A DNA stretch of 36,256 nucleotides from Cyclobacteriaceae bacterium (GCA_947458475.1 CANGZP010000017.1:1-36256), one strand, 5' to 3'. Positions 15,391 through 24,446 are shown, counted from the stretch's first letter. A program made the numbers and translations. Notes: generated from the letters alone by a model not told the origin.

Positions 15391-17970
15391 CTATTCAGGT
15401 ACCGTGGGTAGGGGAAAGAATTTGGTGCGGACCCATTTTTCCAGTTCCACTGCGTGAAAAACCAAGGCGGACAATCCCAAGCAAGCGGCGAGCTCCCCAA
15501 AAGAAAGCGCTTCTGTTTTAAATAAGTCGTTGAAAAAGGGGAGGTAAATCACGGCCAATTGAAGCAAACAGGTTCCCACCACAGCGAGGATTAGGGGCTT
15601 ATTGCTAAGGATTCCCTGCTTAAATAAGAAGGTGCGGTCACTACGAATGGCAAGCACGTGCCCGAGTTGAGAGAAGGAAAGCACCGAAAAGACCATCGTT
15701 TGCCAGTGCCAGCCTTGCTGGATGGCAAGGTACTGGGTAAAAAGCGTGACAGCTGCCATCCAAATTCCGACCCAGATGATGTGGTAGCCTACCCCGTTGG
15801 CAAACAAACTCTGTTTGGGTGAGCGAGGCAGCCGTTGCATGCTGTCTGGTTCTGCGCCCTCATTGGCCAATGCCAATGCTGGGAGGCCATCCGTAACCAA
15901 GTTGATCCACAGAATATGAATAGGAAGCAGGGGAATGGGAAGGCCTAGGAAAGGAGCCAGGCCGATGACCCAGATTTCGGCGCCGTTGCAGGTGAGGATG
16001 TATTTGATGAAGCGAACGATGTTGTTATAGATGCGCCGCCCCTCTTGGATGGCTTTGACTATGGTAGAAAAATTGTCATCCAATAGGATCAGGTGAGCGG
16101 CTTCCTTGCTCACATCTGTCCCGGCAATGCCCATAGCAATGCCGATGGTGGCTGCTTTAAGCGAAGGGGCATCGTTGACCCCGTCACCGGTCATGGCGGT
16201 GAAGTGACCTTTTTGCTGAAGGGCTTGCACAATCCGCAACTTCTGCTCTGGGGCTACTCGCGCATAGACACTTACTTGTTCCACCTGCTTAGCAAAATCC
16301 TTGTCAGAAAGTTGGGCCAATTCGGTCCCCGTAAGCACCAAGCTTCCTGATTTCCAGATGCCCACCGCTTCGGCAATGGCCTTGGCGGTGGCAGGATGGT
16401 CACCTGTGATCATCACCGGGGTGATGCCTGCTTGGAAGCAATCCTGGATGGCTTTTTTTACCCCTTCGCGTGGAGGATCAATCATGCTGACTAGGCCATA
16501 ATAGGTGAGGTGCTGTTCCAGCGTAGCTTTTTCCTCTTCCGAAGGCATTTTGTCCAATACCTTGCCGGCAAAGGCAAGTACCCGCTCTCCTTGACCTGCC
16601 CAGTGGCTAGCGCTTTTGGTGAGTTGTTTTGCCTGTGTAGCATCCTCCAGCACGGCTGCAATCGACTCAGGCGCTCCTTTGCAGAGGAGAACCACCTGAT
16701 TGCCCAATGTATGGATGGTGCTCATTCGCTTTCTTACTGCGTCAAAGGGGAGCTCCATCTTTCGCGGCAGCTGCTTATTGAGTTGGCGGTATTGCGTCAC
16801 TGAAATCTCGTTGAGCAACTGCTTGACAAGGGCCAGTTCGGTAGCTTCTCCAACTGGTTTATCCTTCGCATTGAGGTGCACGTCCTGACAGAGGCCAAGG
16901 GCAAGCTGTAGGTTGCTGTAGCCTTCAAGAAGCGGGATGTCCGAAGCGGCTTCTGTGCGTACTACGGTAAGTTTATTTTGCGTAAGGGTTCCCGTTTTGT
17001 CTGTGCAAATGTAGGTGACGGCTCCGAGGCTCTCCACGGCGGGGAGCTTGCGCACCAGCGCCTTGCCTTTTGCCAGCCTGCTGGCGCCCAAAGAAAGAGC
17101 TATCGTGATCAACGCGGGGAGTGCTTCCGGGATGGCAGCCACGGCAAGGCTCATGGAGAGGAGTAGTACGGAGAGGACCTCCTCTCCACGGGCTAGCCCA
17201 GCAAGAAAAAGTAGAAGGCAGATGACACCAATAACGAGGGCAATTACTTTGCTAAATCGCTGCATCCGTTGCTGCAGGGGTGTCCTTGGCGAACTAGGTT
17301 CGAGTAGGGCTGCAATCTTTCCGATCTCGGTATTCATTCCGATGGCCACCACCATGCCCGTTGCGCGGCCATGAGTAACCAGGGTCCCGTTGAAGGCCAG
17401 GTTTCTTTGATCGCCAAGGGGAAGTGCTTGTGAGGAAAGTGTCTCTGGATTCTTGTCGCTAGCGATGGATTCGCCGGTGAGGGTGGATTCGTCGATTTTT
17501 AAGGAGAAGGTTTCCAGCAAGCGAAGGTCGGCGGGCACTTTGTTGCCAGCCTCCAGGTGGAGGAGGTCACCTACAACAAGTTGCTTGGAGGGCAGGGTGA
17601 CTAGCTTGCCGGAGCGGAGTACCTTGCTCTGAGTTTCGGTCAGCTCCTTGAGGGCATCCATGGCTTTTTCAGCGCGGTATTCTTGAATGAATCCCAGTAG
17701 GGCATTCAATAGCAAGATAACCAGGATAATTACCGTGTCTGTCAGGTCGCCAATAAGCCCAGAAAGCAGGGCGGCGGCGGCAAGAATTAGTACCATGAGG
17801 TCCTTAAACTGACCTAGAAAAAGAAGCCAAACGGCCTTTTTCTTTTTTTCTCGGAGGAGGTTGGGTCCCTGCTTTTCGCTACGGCGTAGGGCCTCTGTTT
17901 CATCCAATCCGGTGGGTTGAGCATCCAAACGGATAAAAAGTTGCTCAGGAGATTCTTGATAAAAAACCAT
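15391..17970 (-). CDS. Cation-transporting P-type ATPase (Ca2+-type, P2)
   Basis: An 859-residue membrane pump of the P2 (SERCA/PMCA) group, expected to export Ca2+. Visible parts: N-terminal cation-ATPase segment, TGES actuator loop (165-168), PEALP in helix M4 (281-285, replacing PEGLP), phosphorylation site Asp324 in CTDKTGTLT, the TGDHPATA and MTGDGVNDAPSLK hinge motifs, and about ten membrane helices including IHILWINLVTDGLPALALA in M6. The M4 PEALP and M6 N..TD residues match Ca2+ coordination in bacterial LMCA1-like pumps. The gene converges on the radical SAM gene, with 31 bp between stops, and has a TATTTTAG box upstream. Na+ or Mn2+ transport cannot be excluded. Confidence 0.95.
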   Translation of the reverse strand: MVFYQESPEQLFIRLDAQPTGLDETEALRRSEKQGPNLLREKKKKAVWLLFLGQFKDLMVLILAAAALLSGLIGDLTDTVIILVILLLNALLGFIQEYRAEKAMDALKELTETQSKVLRSGKLVTLPSKQLVVGDLLHLEAGNKVPADLRLLETFSLKIDESTLTGESIASDKNPETLSSQALPLGDQRNLAFNGTLVTHGRATGMVVAIGMNTEIGKIAALLEPSSPRTPLQQRMQRFSKVIALVIGVICLLLFLAGLARGEEVLSVLLLSMSLAVAAIPEALPALITIALSLGASRLAKGKALVRKLPAVESLGAVTYICTDKTGTLTQNKLTVVRTEAASDIPLLEGYSNLQLALGLCQDVHLNAKDKPVGEATELALVKQLLNEISVTQYRQLNKQLPRKMELPFDAVRKRMSTIHTLGNQVVLLCKGAPESIAAVLEDATQAKQLTKSASHWAGQGERVLAFAGKVLDKMPSEEEKATLEQHLTYYGLVSMIDPPREGVKKAIQDCFQAGITPVMITGDHPATAKAIAEAVGIWKSGSLVLTGTELAQLSDKDFAKQVEQVSVYARVAPEQKLRIVQALQQKGHFTAMTGDGVNDAPSLKAATIGIAMGIAGTDVSKEAAHLILLDDNFSTIVKAIQEGRRIYNNIVRFIKYILTCNGAEIWVIGLAPFLGLPIPLLPIHILWINLVTDGLPALALANEGAEPDSMQRLPRSPKQSLFANGVGYHIIWVGIWMAAVTLFTQYLAIQQGWHWQTMVFSVLSFSQLGHVLAIRSDRTFLFKQGILSNKPLILAVVGTCLLQLAVIYLPFFNDLFKTEALSFGELAACLGLSALVFHAVELEKWVRTKFFPLPTVPE

Positions 17971-17991
17971 GGAGGCTAACGAGTAGTTTCT

Positions 17992-17999
17992 CTAAAATA
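17992..17999 (-). promoter_or_regulatory. -7 box for the P-type ATPase gene (TATTTTAG)
   Basis: Minus-strand TATTTTAG ends 21 bases before the ATPase ATG. It departs from TAnnTTTG at its last two bases, so the call is weak. Confidence 0.3.
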
Positions 18000-18075
18000 C
18001 AACTTTCAAAAATGAGTACGGAGAATATGCATTAAAAAGATAGAACAAAACCGGGGGTGCCTCTAAACGCCACTT

Positions 18076-18615
18076 TCAATTTGGCGATAAAAAAAGGCGC
18101 TGCTGGTAGCTGAAATTCAAATGGCTAAGTACATTACCAAAGGCCTCTGCTGCTTCTAGCTGCCGGTCGCTTACTTTTTTGCCAAGCAAACGACAGAGCA
18201 ATAAGCCATAGACGCCATTCAGGCAGATTTGAATTTCATTTCCAAGATCCTCCGTTTGAGCAGCTTCCACTGCCTCAAGCAGGTGAGGCTTGACCAGATG
18301 AAAGGTGGCCACGTAGTTGGCGTCGGTTTTTAGCAGTTGGTAGTGGAGCTCGAGCAGTTGATGCACCAGTTCCTGAAGCTCTCGAAGGTGCCCTTTTTGC
18401 ATTAGCTCCTGCTGCTGCATGGAGGCTGCTAAGCCTTCAAACCAGGTTTTAATACTTTCCTTTTCCTCTTCAGGTACCGGGTAGTGGGAGATCACATACT
18501 GTTCGATTTCCGCCATGTTCCCTTGGTAGGAACGGATGAGGTCTTCCATCTGGTACATGTAGATGAGGTATTCCCCGATGTTCTGCGCTTTTTTTCGTTC
18601 AGCGATCGCCTGCAT
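18076..18615 (-). CDS. DUF4924 family protein
   Basis: A 179-residue, all-helical cytosolic protein of a family found mainly in Bacteroidota, with no known function. The N-terminus AERKKAQNIGEYLIYMYQMEDLIRSYQGN is the family signature. The rest is a series of amphipathic helices, including a Gln/Leu-rich pair (residues about 65-100), and the C-terminal NFSYQQRLFLS. The ATG at 18615 is supported by a TACCTTTG promoter box at 18638-18645. The alternative start at 18663 would place that promoter inside the gene. It is divergent from lepA across a 230-bp intergenic region. Confidence 0.88.
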   Translation of the reverse strand: MQAIAERKKAQNIGEYLIYMYQMEDLIRSYQGNMAEIEQYVISHYPVPEEEKESIKTWFEGLAASMQQQELMQKGHLRELQELVHQLLELHYQLLKTDANYVATFHLVKPHLLEAVEAAQTEDLGNEIQICLNGVYGLLLCRLLGKKVSDRQLEAAEAFGNVLSHLNFSYQQRLFLSPN

Positions 18616-18637
18616 GAGAAAGAAATGGTTGGGTGGA

Positions 18638-18645
18638 CAAAGGTA
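18638..18645 (-). promoter_or_regulatory. -7 box for the DUF4924 gene (TACCTTTG)
   Basis: An exact TAnnTTTG match on the minus strand, with a TTTG at 18668-18671 as -33 (22-bp spacer). It gives a leader of about 19 bases and decides the start codon at 18615. Confidence 0.65.
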
Positions 18646-18823
18646 AGTTAGAAACCAAAACACCCAGCAAAAGCTGCTTCAAAAATAGCAGAAACTGGAG
18701 GAATTAGTTCAAAACAAACTCCCTAAACATGGGATTATGGATTTGTCCAAAGAATTGAGAAAAAAGCTTGCTTGGAAGTCTTCTATTTCTTGCATCTCCT
18801 AACCAAGAAAGCTTCTTTTTTCC

Positions 18824-18831
18824 TACTTTTG
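18824..18831 (+). promoter_or_regulatory. lepA -7 box (TACTTTTG)
   Basis: An exact TAnnTTTG match 14 bases before the lepA ATG at 18846. It excludes the longer reading frame starting at 18768. No clear -33 element was seen. Confidence 0.6.
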
Positions 18832-18845
18832 CAACACGTAAGCTT

Positions 18846-20633
18846 ATGAAAAACATTCGAAATTTCTGCATCATTGCCCACATTGACCACGGCAAAAGTA
18901 CCCTAGCAGACCGGTTGCTGCAGACGACCAACACGGTTTCTGACCGAGAAATGCAAAACCAGTTGCTAGACGACATGGATCTGGAGCGGGAGCGTGGCAT
19001 CACGATCAAGTCCCATGCCATCCAGATGAAGTACAACTACAAGGGAGAGGAATACATTCTCAACTTGATTGATACGCCAGGTCACGTGGATTTTTCGTAT
19101 GAGGTGTCTCGCTCTATTGCAGCTTGCGAGGGTGCATTGCTTATCGTAGATGCCTCCCAAGGGGTAGAAGCACAGACCATTTCCAATTTGTATTTGGCAT
19201 TGGGGCATGATCTAGAAATCATCCCTGTGTTGAATAAAATAGATTTACCTGGTGCAGATCCTGAGGTGGTTGCGGATGAAGTAATTGACCTTTTGGGTTG
19301 CAAGCGGGAGGACATCGTGTTGGCTTCGGGCAAAGAAGGCATCGGAATCGAGGATATTTTGGCCAAGGTGATTGAAAATATCCCGCCACCCAAAGGGGAT
19401 CCCGAGGCTCCGCTTCAGGCCATGATTTTTGACTCTCAGTTCAACTCCTTCCGTGGCGTTGAAGTAATCTTCCGAATTTTCAACGGTACGCTCAAGAAAG
19501 GCGATCGCATCAAATTTGTCAATACCGGCAAGGAATACTTTGCCGATGAGATAGGGATTTTGGGGATCAACCAGATTCCGCAGCAAACCATGAGTGCGGG
19601 TAACGTAGGGTACCTCATTTCAGGAATCAAGGTAGCCAAAGAAGTAGCAGTGGGGGATACGGTGACACATGTCAAAAACCCTTGTGCAGAAGCCATCAAG
19701 GGCTTTGAAAATGTGAAACCTATGGTCTTTGCAGGAATTTATCCTGTGGATACTACCGAGTTTGAAGAGCTACGTGCCTCCATGGAAAAGTTGCAGCTCA
19801 ACGATGCCTCCCTCGTTTGGGAGCCGGAAACATCCGCGGCCTTGGGCTTTGGCTTCCGATGCGGATTTTTGGGCATGTTGCACATGGAGATTGTTCAGGA
19901 GCGTCTGGAACGTGAGTTTGACATGACGGTCATCACCACAGTGCCTTCCGTGCAGTTTAAGGCCCTTATGACCACAGACGAGTACCAGGTGGTGAATGCG
20001 CCTTCCGATATGCCTGATCCTACGCGGTTCAAGCACATCGAAGAGCCGTTTGTAAAGGCATCCATTATCACGGCCGCAGAATACGTGGGTCCTGTGATTT
20101 CCCTTTGCATGGACAAGCGAGGTCAAATTAAAAACCAGGTATACCTCACGGCTGATCGGGTGGAGTTGTCCTTCGATATGCCCTTGGCGGAAATTGTATT
20201 TGACTTCTTTGATCGTTTGAAGACGATTTCCAGAGGCTATGCTTCTTTGGATTACGAACTAAAGGGCTTTCAGGAGTCGCACATGGTGCGCCTAGATATC
20301 ATGCTCAATGGAGAACCGGTGGATGCGCTATCCGCGATAGTGCACCGCGACAAGGCCTACGAATGGGGCAAGCGCCTATGTGAGAAATTAAAGGAGCTGG
20401 TACCGCGTCAAATGTTTGAAATTGCCATTCAGGCGGCCATCGGTCAAAAAATCATTGCTCGTGAAACGGTGAAAGCCTTGCGTAAAAACGTGTTGGCCAA
20501 GTGCTATGGTGGTGATATTTCGCGTAAGCGCAAACTCTTGGAAAAGCAGAAGAAAGGCAAGAAGCGTATGCGCCAAGTTGGTAATGTCGAGATCCCGCAA
20601 GAGGCCTTTATGGCGGTGTTGAAGCTAGACTAG
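18846..20633 (+). CDS. lepA: Elongation factor 4 (LepA) GTPase
   Basis: A 595-residue translational GTPase (EF4), which binds the ribosome and affects initiation and back-translocation under stress. G1 is AHIDHGKST (11-19), switch I/G2 lies in [14 protein letters not shown]3 is DTPGHVDF and G4 is NKIDLPGAD. They are followed by domain II, the EF-G-like domain III/V, and the LepA-specific C-terminal domain with [30 protein letters not shown], whose basic residues contact the tRNA acceptor region. Length is the family norm. The start is set by the promoter at 18824-18831. There is no adjacent lepB, unlike in proteobacteria. Confidence 0.98.
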   Translation: MKNIRNFCIIAHIDHGKSTLADRLLQTTNTVSDREMQNQLLDDMDLERERGITIKSHAIQMKYNYKGEEYILNLIDTPGHVDFSYEVSRSIAACEGALLIVDASQGVEAQTISNLYLALGHDLEIIPVLNKIDLPGADPEVVADEVIDLLGCKREDIVLASGKEGIGIEDILAKVIENIPPPKGDPEAPLQAMIFDSQFNSFRGVEVIFRIFNGTLKKGDRIKFVNTGKEYFADEIGILGINQIPQQTMSAGNVGYLISGIKVAKEVAVGDTVTHVKNPCAEAIKGFENVKPMVFAGIYPVDTTEFEELRASMEKLQLNDASLVWEPETSAALGFGFRCGFLGMLHMEIVQERLEREFDMTVITTVPSVQFKALMTTDEYQVVNAPSDMPDPTRFKHIEEPFVKASIITAAEYVGPVISLCMDKRGQIKNQVYLTADRVELSFDMPLAEIVFDFFDRLKTISRGYASLDYELKGFQESHMVRLDIMLNGEPVDALSAIVHRDKAYEWGKRLCEKLKELVPRQMFEIAIQAAIGQKIIARETVKALRKNVLAKCYGGDISRKRKLLEKQKKGKKRMRQVGNVEIPQEAFMAVLKLD

Positions 20634-20657
20634 GAGAGTTAGTTCCACTAGCAAGTC

Positions 20658-21217
20658 TTCTTCATTATTCTTAATTCATCATTCGACATTCATCATTCGA
20701 CATTTACGTACTGTAAATAGATAGAATGCCAATTTTCGATTTTAATTTTTTTATCGATTACACCTAATTTTTTTTGACTGAAGTAATGATGGAAAAGAAG
20801 TTTGATTTAGAAGAGCGGCTAATTGAGTTTGCTGCACAATTAATCCAGTTTACTGAAACCATGGTTTCCAGTAAATCTGGAAATCATCTAGCAAATCAAC
20901 TCTTGAGGAGCGGAACAAGTCCTGCTTTGAATTATGGAGAAGCCCAGAGTGGTGAATCGAGAAAAGATTTTATCCATAAGTTTAAAGTCATATTAAAAGA
21001 GTTAAGAGAGACCCTGATAGGTTTAAAAATTGTAGAAAAAGCAAAGCTGCATCAGGATGTGGAGTTTTTGAATAAAGTAAAAGATGAGTGCAATCAGTTG
21101 ATTTCTATTTTTGTCAAAAGTGTGTTGACTGCAGAAAGGAATAGATTTCAATAGCTGGAACTAAGTAAAAAATAATGAATGTCGATTGTTGAATATCGAT
21201 TGAAGAATAATGTAGAA
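20658..21217. mobile_element. Inverted-repeat cassette carrying a four-helix-bundle gene
   Basis: The ends are a 15-bp inverted repeat with one mismatch (20658-20672 and 21203-21217), 10 bp of which (CATTATTCTT) are identical. Directly inside the left end are two perfect tandem 14-mers, CATCATTCGACATT (20677-20690 and 20691-20704). Inside the right end are two degenerate copies in reverse complement (21178-21205). Both flanks have an underlying 7-bp period. The only gene inside is the four-helix-bundle protein; no transposase is present, so any mobility would depend on factors elsewhere. Calling it mobile is inference from this structure. Confidence 0.45.
20786..21154 (+). CDS. Four-helix-bundle protein (S23/IVS-type, TIGR02436-like)
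   Basis: A 122-residue all-helical protein of the family first known from open frames in 23S rRNA intervening sequences, and related in fold to the Avd accessory protein of diversity-generating retroelements. Signature segments are LEERLIEFAAQLIQFTE, the GNHLANQLLRSGTSPALNYGEAQ core with its conserved S..SP..N...A pattern, and FIHKFKVILKELRETLIGLKI. ATGs at 20786 and 20789 are both possible; a TTG at 20774 is less likely. The gene sits inside an inverted-repeat cassette. It is probably a basic, nucleic-acid-associated pentamer by analogy, but its function is unknown. Confidence 0.9.
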   Translation: MMEKKFDLEERLIEFAAQLIQFTETMVSSKSGNHLANQLLRSGTSPALNYGEAQSGESRKDFIHKFKVILKELRETLIGLKIVEKAKLHQDVEFLNKVKDECNQLISIFVKSVLTAERNRFQ

Positions 21218-21228
21218 TAAAAGATCCC

Positions 21229-22113
21229 ATGGCAATCCTAATAGACGGAAAAAAAACCTCCCAAGACATCAAAAATGAAATTGCAGCGCGGGTAGCAGAA
21301 ATTAAACAAGAAGGCGGCAAGCAACCGCACCTTGCAGCAATCCTGGTAGGAGAAGATGGCGCTAGCCAAACCTATGTAGGCGCCAAAGTGAAGGCCTGTG
21401 AGGAAGTTGGATTTACGTCTACGCTGGTACGGCTGCCTGCTGAGGTGAGTGAGGAAGAGTTGCTCCGCACCGTGGAGGACATCAACCAAAATCCAGACAT
21501 CGATGGCTTGATCGTGCAGCTTCCCCTGCCCAAGCATATTTCAGTAGATAAGGTAACCAACTGCATTCGTCCAGAAAAAGACGTGGATGGTTTTACTCCT
21601 GCCAACGTGGGCAGAATGACCCTCAACTGGCCTGCCTACGTGGCGGCAACGCCTTACGGAATTGTGGAACTTTTGAAGCGCTACCAGATCGAAACTTCCG
21701 GTAAGCACTGTGTGGTCATCGGCCGAAGCCATATTGTGGGGAGTCCGATGAGCATCTTGATGGCGAGAAATGGCTATCCAGGCAATGCTACCGTGACCCT
21801 GACGCATTCCAAGACTGAAAACCTGGCAGCGATTTGTAAGACTGCCGATATTTTGATTGTGGCAATCGGCAAACCCGAGTTTGTGACAGCTGACATGGTG
21901 AAGCCAGGTGCGGTTGTAATTGATGTGGGGATTCACCGCATTGCCGATGAGACCAAGAAAACAGGTTTCCGATTGATTGGTGATGTCAAGTATGAGGAAG
22001 TAGCGCCTCTTGCATCTGCCATTACTCCTGTACCGGGTGGGGTAGGACCTATGACCATTGCGGCTTTGCTGTACAATACGCTTCAATCCGCTGAAAAGAA
22101 GGTTTTTGGTTAA
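21229..22113 (+). CDS. folD: Methylenetetrahydrofolate dehydrogenase/cyclohydrolase
   Basis: A 294-residue bifunctional cytosolic enzyme that converts 5,10-methylene-THF to 10-formyl-THF, supplying formyl groups for purine synthesis and initiator tRNA. Visible motifs are the substrate-site [15 protein letters not shown] with catalytic Lys in Y(V)..[10 protein letters not shown], the PCTP-equivalent region reading [10 protein letters not shown] (an altered form in which Cys is absent), NADP site [17 protein letters not shown], and [18 protein letters not shown] at the C-terminus. The ATG at 21229 lies 12 bases after the right end of the cassette, so any original promoter may lie beyond it or in the cassette end. 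A hairpin at 22145-22163 follows the gene. Confidence 0.96.
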   Translation: MAILIDGKKTSQDIKNEIAARVAEIKQEGGKQPHLAAILVGEDGASQTYVGAKVKACEEVGFTSTLVRLPAEVSEEELLRTVEDINQNPDIDGLIVQLPLPKHISVDKVTNCIRPEKDVDGFTPANVGRMTLNWPAYVAATPYGIVELLKRYQIETSGKHCVVIGRSHIVGSPMSILMARNGYPGNATVTLTHSKTENLAAICKTADILIVAIGKPEFVTADMVKPGAVVIDVGIHRIADETKKTGFRLIGDVKYEEVAPLASAITPVPGGVGPMTIAALLYNTLQSAEKKVFG

Positions 22114-22144
22114 ACTTTAAAAAAAGTAAAGAAAAGCGGAGCGA

Positions 22145-22170
22145 AGCTTTGCTTCCCAAAGCTCGGTTTT
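22145..22170 (+). terminator. folD terminator hairpin
   Basis: AGCTTTG (22145-22151) pairs with CAAAGCT (22157-22163) around a five-base loop, followed by CGG and a short T-run. The tract is modest. The TTTG of the left arm doubles as the -33 element of the tRNA promoter. Confidence 0.6.
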
Positions 22171-22171
22171 C

Positions 22172-22179
22172 TACTTTTG
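22172..22179 (+). promoter_or_regulatory. tRNA-Leu promoter, -7 box TACTTTTG
   Basis: An exact TAnnTTTG match with TTTG at 22148-22151 exactly 20 bp upstream. Together they are the best Bacteroidota-type promoter in the window. Transcription should start near 22183-22186, a few bases before the mature tRNA. Confidence 0.75.
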
Positions 22180-22191
22180 CAGTCCCCAATC

Positions 22192-22275
22192 GCGCACGTG
22201 GTGAAATTGGTAGACACGCCACTTTGAGGGGGTGGTGCCCTTACGGGTGTGGAAGTTCGAATCTTCTCGTGCGCA
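22192..22275 (+). tRNA. tRNA-Leu (anticodon GAG)
   Basis: The acceptor stem GCGCACG/CGTGCGC pairs perfectly. The anticodon stem CCACT/GGTGG holds the loop TTGAGGG with anticodon GAG. A class II long variable arm (GGTGCCC..GGGTGT) and the T-arm GGAAGTTCGAATCTTCT complete the leucine fold. The 3' CCA is not encoded: the discriminator A is followed by CTCCA. The gene has its own promoter and a strong terminator. Confidence 0.96.
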
Positions 22276-22288
22276 CTCCAAAAATTAA

Positions 22289-22317
22289 GGCGACTCTGTA
22301 AGGAGTCGCCTTTTTTT
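22289..22317 (+). terminator. tRNA-Leu terminator
   Basis: GGCGACTC (22289-22296) pairs perfectly with GAGTCGCC (22303-22310), loop TGTAAG, followed by seven T. It also faces the end of the convergent cytochrome peroxidase gene. Confidence 0.93.
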
Positions 22318-22342
22318 ATTTAAGACTTCAGCTAGGGAAATC

Positions 22343-23539
22343 CTACCGAGTAAAGGGGTCAGACCATTTTTCATTGGTGTACACGTCTCTGCCTGAGAGG
22401 GTACGCACAAAGGCTACCAACGCAGCAGTTTCTGCTGGGGTCAAATTTAGGTTTTGTCCAATGCCTCCTGGCATTAGCCTGGCGTCCAAGTTGTTGTTTC
22501 CTTGTACAATAGGAATGGTATTGTAATGCCCCATTACATTTTGAAGTGTTGCAAATACGCCGTTGTGCATGAAGGGTCCATTGGAACCTCCTGTGGAATT
22601 CACCACATCCCTGAGGGAGGGTGAGCGGGTATTGGTTAGGTCTAGCGGTCCACCAGCGGCGATTCTACGAACCACTCCGTTATTTCTGCTATTTGGATCA
22701 ATGTCAAATTCGGGTGCAGCGTGGCAACCTTGGCAACCAGCCCCTCCGCTAATTCGGACGCTGTTGGGATTAAAGACTGGGGGAGCCAAGAAAAGCTGCT
22801 TCCCAAGATTTTCCTGTGCGGTAAAATTTTGGAAGGGCGCAGCATCGTTGGGTGCTGTGGCTCGGCCCATATCGAATTTGCTATCAAAGGATTGGATGCT
22901 TCGGATGAAGGCAGCCAAGGCCTGTTGCATGCGTGGCTCGGTAACAGCGGCACTCCCGAAGGCAAGGGTAAATAGCTCCTGATAATAGGCAATTCCGCCC
23001 AATTTGGTTAGGAGAACTGCGAGGTTAGGACGACCATTTTGACCGCTAAACCCCATTTCGGCATGATCTTGAATGGGACTAGTTACTTGAGCCTCTAGTG
23101 TGGCCGCGCGCTCGTCCCAAAAGAATTTGGCCTCAGTTGCAAAACGCGAATTGATCAAGCGCATGGAGTGTCGCGTAGCCGCTCCACCTTGAACGCCTGG
23201 ACTGGCCAAGGTGGTGTCACTAAAGGCAAAGGCTTGCTTGTGGCAGCTGGCGCAAGAAATGGAATTATCGATACTTAGGTTTTTGTCGTAAAAAAGCACC
23301 CTTCCTAAGATGGCTTTTTCATCCGTGATGGGATTGTTCCCGGTGTTGTCCTTTCGAATGTAGTTTGGGAAAGCCTGGTTGGCATAGTTCGGTAAGGCAT
23401 TGGGATTAATTTTGGTCCCAAACGTCTCCAATATTGCTTGATTTGCAAGTGGAGCTTCGCTTTCAGTTTGGGTTTCGGGTTCACAAGAGGCCAACACCCC
23501 AAGAAGTCCTACACAATACAAAAGGGTGATTTTTTTCAT
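22343..23539 (-). CDS. Di-heme cytochrome c peroxidase family lipoprotein
   Basis: A 398-residue periplasmic enzyme of the CCP/MauG superfamily, which normally reduces H2O2 with electrons from cytochrome c. A type II signal peptide ends at LASC (Cys19), so it is a lipoprotein. Two heme sites are clear: CASCH (96-100) in the N-terminal domain and CQGCH (269-273) in the C-terminal domain. FSDTTLASPGVQGGAATRHSM and GPFMHNGVFATLQNVMGHYN (a probable distal ligand region) match the family. The C-terminus ends in the usual TPAETAALVAFVRTLSG. No TonB or SusCD-type partner is adjacent. The in vivo substrate could differ from H2O2, as for MauG-type members. Confidence 0.94.
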   Translation of the reverse strand: MKKITLLYCVGLLGVLASCEPETQTESEAPLANQAILETFGTKINPNALPNYANQAFPNYIRKDNTGNNPITDEKAILGRVLFYDKNLSIDNSISCASCHKQAFAFSDTTLASPGVQGGAATRHSMRLINSRFATEAKFFWDERAATLEAQVTSPIQDHAEMGFSGQNGRPNLAVLLTKLGGIAYYQELFTLAFGSAAVTEPRMQQALAAFIRSIQSFDSKFDMGRATAPNDAAPFQNFTAQENLGKQLFLAPPVFNPNSVRISGGAGCQGCHAAPEFDIDPNSRNNGVVRRIAAGGPLDLTNTRSPSLRDVVNSTGGSNGPFMHNGVFATLQNVMGHYNTIPIVQGNNNLDARLMPGGIGQNLNLTPAETAALVAFVRTLSGRDVYTNEKWSDPFTR

Positions 23540-23882
23540 GGAGAGCTAGGTTGGAGGTAAAACTGAATGTGGGATTTATACGCTTTAGAGCCGATTAACC
23601 CATTTTTGAGTTTAGACTCATCTTCGGGTAGGGAGTTTAATTTAAACTCGAATTAACATAATAAAAATTTATCATACACATAAGATTATTTTAAAAACTA
23701 CCTGCTTCATGGAAGGAAAAAGTCCGGTAAATCTTAAGTTGAAGTTTTTGAAAAAGTTCCTTAGGTCTTTATTGAAATACCCGCTCGGAATCCAATCACA
23801 TGTCAGCTTATAGCAAATGGAGTTAGGGGATTTCCCATTTATTTTTTAAAATTTTAGTAGTTTAGAAAAAAAATCAAACCCC
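23540..23882. other. 343-bp divergent intergenic region
   Basis: It separates the peroxidase gene (-) and the DsrE gene (+), is AT-rich and shows no reading frame I would call. It holds a 17-bp palindrome (23633-23649), a nearby TGAGT/ACTCA hairpin (23607-23620), and a TAGTTTAG box about 25 bp before the DsrE ATG that may be its promoter. Confidence 0.6.
23633..23649. promoter_or_regulatory. 17-bp palindrome, possible operator
   Basis: GAGTTTAA and TTAAACTC are perfect inverted arms around one T, about 95 bp upstream of the peroxidase ATG and between divergent genes. A regulator site is plausible, but no regulator gene is nearby. Confidence 0.3.
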
Positions 23883-24425
23883 ATGAAAGCCATCCACTTC
23901 TTTCTTTTATCCGTTGCTGCTGTGTTTATTTCATTTTCCTCCGCAGCCCAAACCCCTCAATTTCCAATTGTAAAAGGATTTGGTGGGATCTATGAAATCC
24001 CTGATGCAACAGAGCGTCCGGATGGAACCTTAGAATACAAGATTTTGGTGGACCTGACCTCCCCTTCAGAAGACCCCAAACAGATCTCTAGGTTTGTGGA
24101 CAACGTAGCCCGAATGATGAACCTGCATGGCTTAGCAGGGGTTACCCAAGACCGAATCAAGGTCAAGGTGGTGCTGCATGGAGGAGGGATTTTTACCTTG
24201 CTCAATGATGAGAATTACAAAAAGAAATACGAGGTGGACAATCCCAACCTGGCAGTCTTTAAAGCCTTGGAAGAAGCAGGTGCAGAAATATTAGTTTGTG
24301 GGCAGTCGCTGATCGCTAGAAACCTCAAGACCGCAGATCTTTGGCCTGGTGTAACTATCGCCCACTCCGCGCTGACCACCATCACCACCTATTCGATGAA
24401 GGGGTATACTGTATTAAAATTCTAA
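23883..24425 (+). CDS. Secreted DsrE-family protein
   Basis: A 180-residue protein. A Sec signal peptide (MKAIHFFLLSVAAVFISFSSAAQ) precedes a DsrE/DsrF-like alpha/beta domain, with KILVDLTSPSEDPKQISRF, VKVVLHGGGIFTLLND, and the conserved-position cysteine in EILVCGQSLIARN. Cytosolic relatives move sulfur as persulfides on this cysteine. Exported Bacteroidota forms of unknown role have the same Cys, and the redox environment of the periplasm would alter its chemistry. It is followed 21 bp later by a small secreted protein, which may share its transcript. It is divergent from the cytochrome peroxidase gene, and both products are exported. Confidence 0.9.
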   Translation: MKAIHFFLLSVAAVFISFSSAAQTPQFPIVKGFGGIYEIPDATERPDGTLEYKILVDLTSPSEDPKQISRFVDNVARMMNLHGLAGVTQDRIKVKVVLHGGGIFTLLNDENYKKKYEVDNPNLAVFKALEEAGAEILVCGQSLIARNLKTADLWPGVTIAHSALTTITTYSMKGYTVLKF

Positions 24426-24446
24426 GTATCTAAAAAAGAATTAGAT

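Noticed and set aside
20677-20704. Tandem 14-mers considered as a CRISPR fragment
   Set aside because: The repeats are directly adjacent with no spacers, and no cas genes are present.
22276-22280. Encoded CCA end of tRNA-Leu
   Set aside because: The discriminator is followed by CTCCA, so the CCA is out of place by two bases and must be added after transcription.
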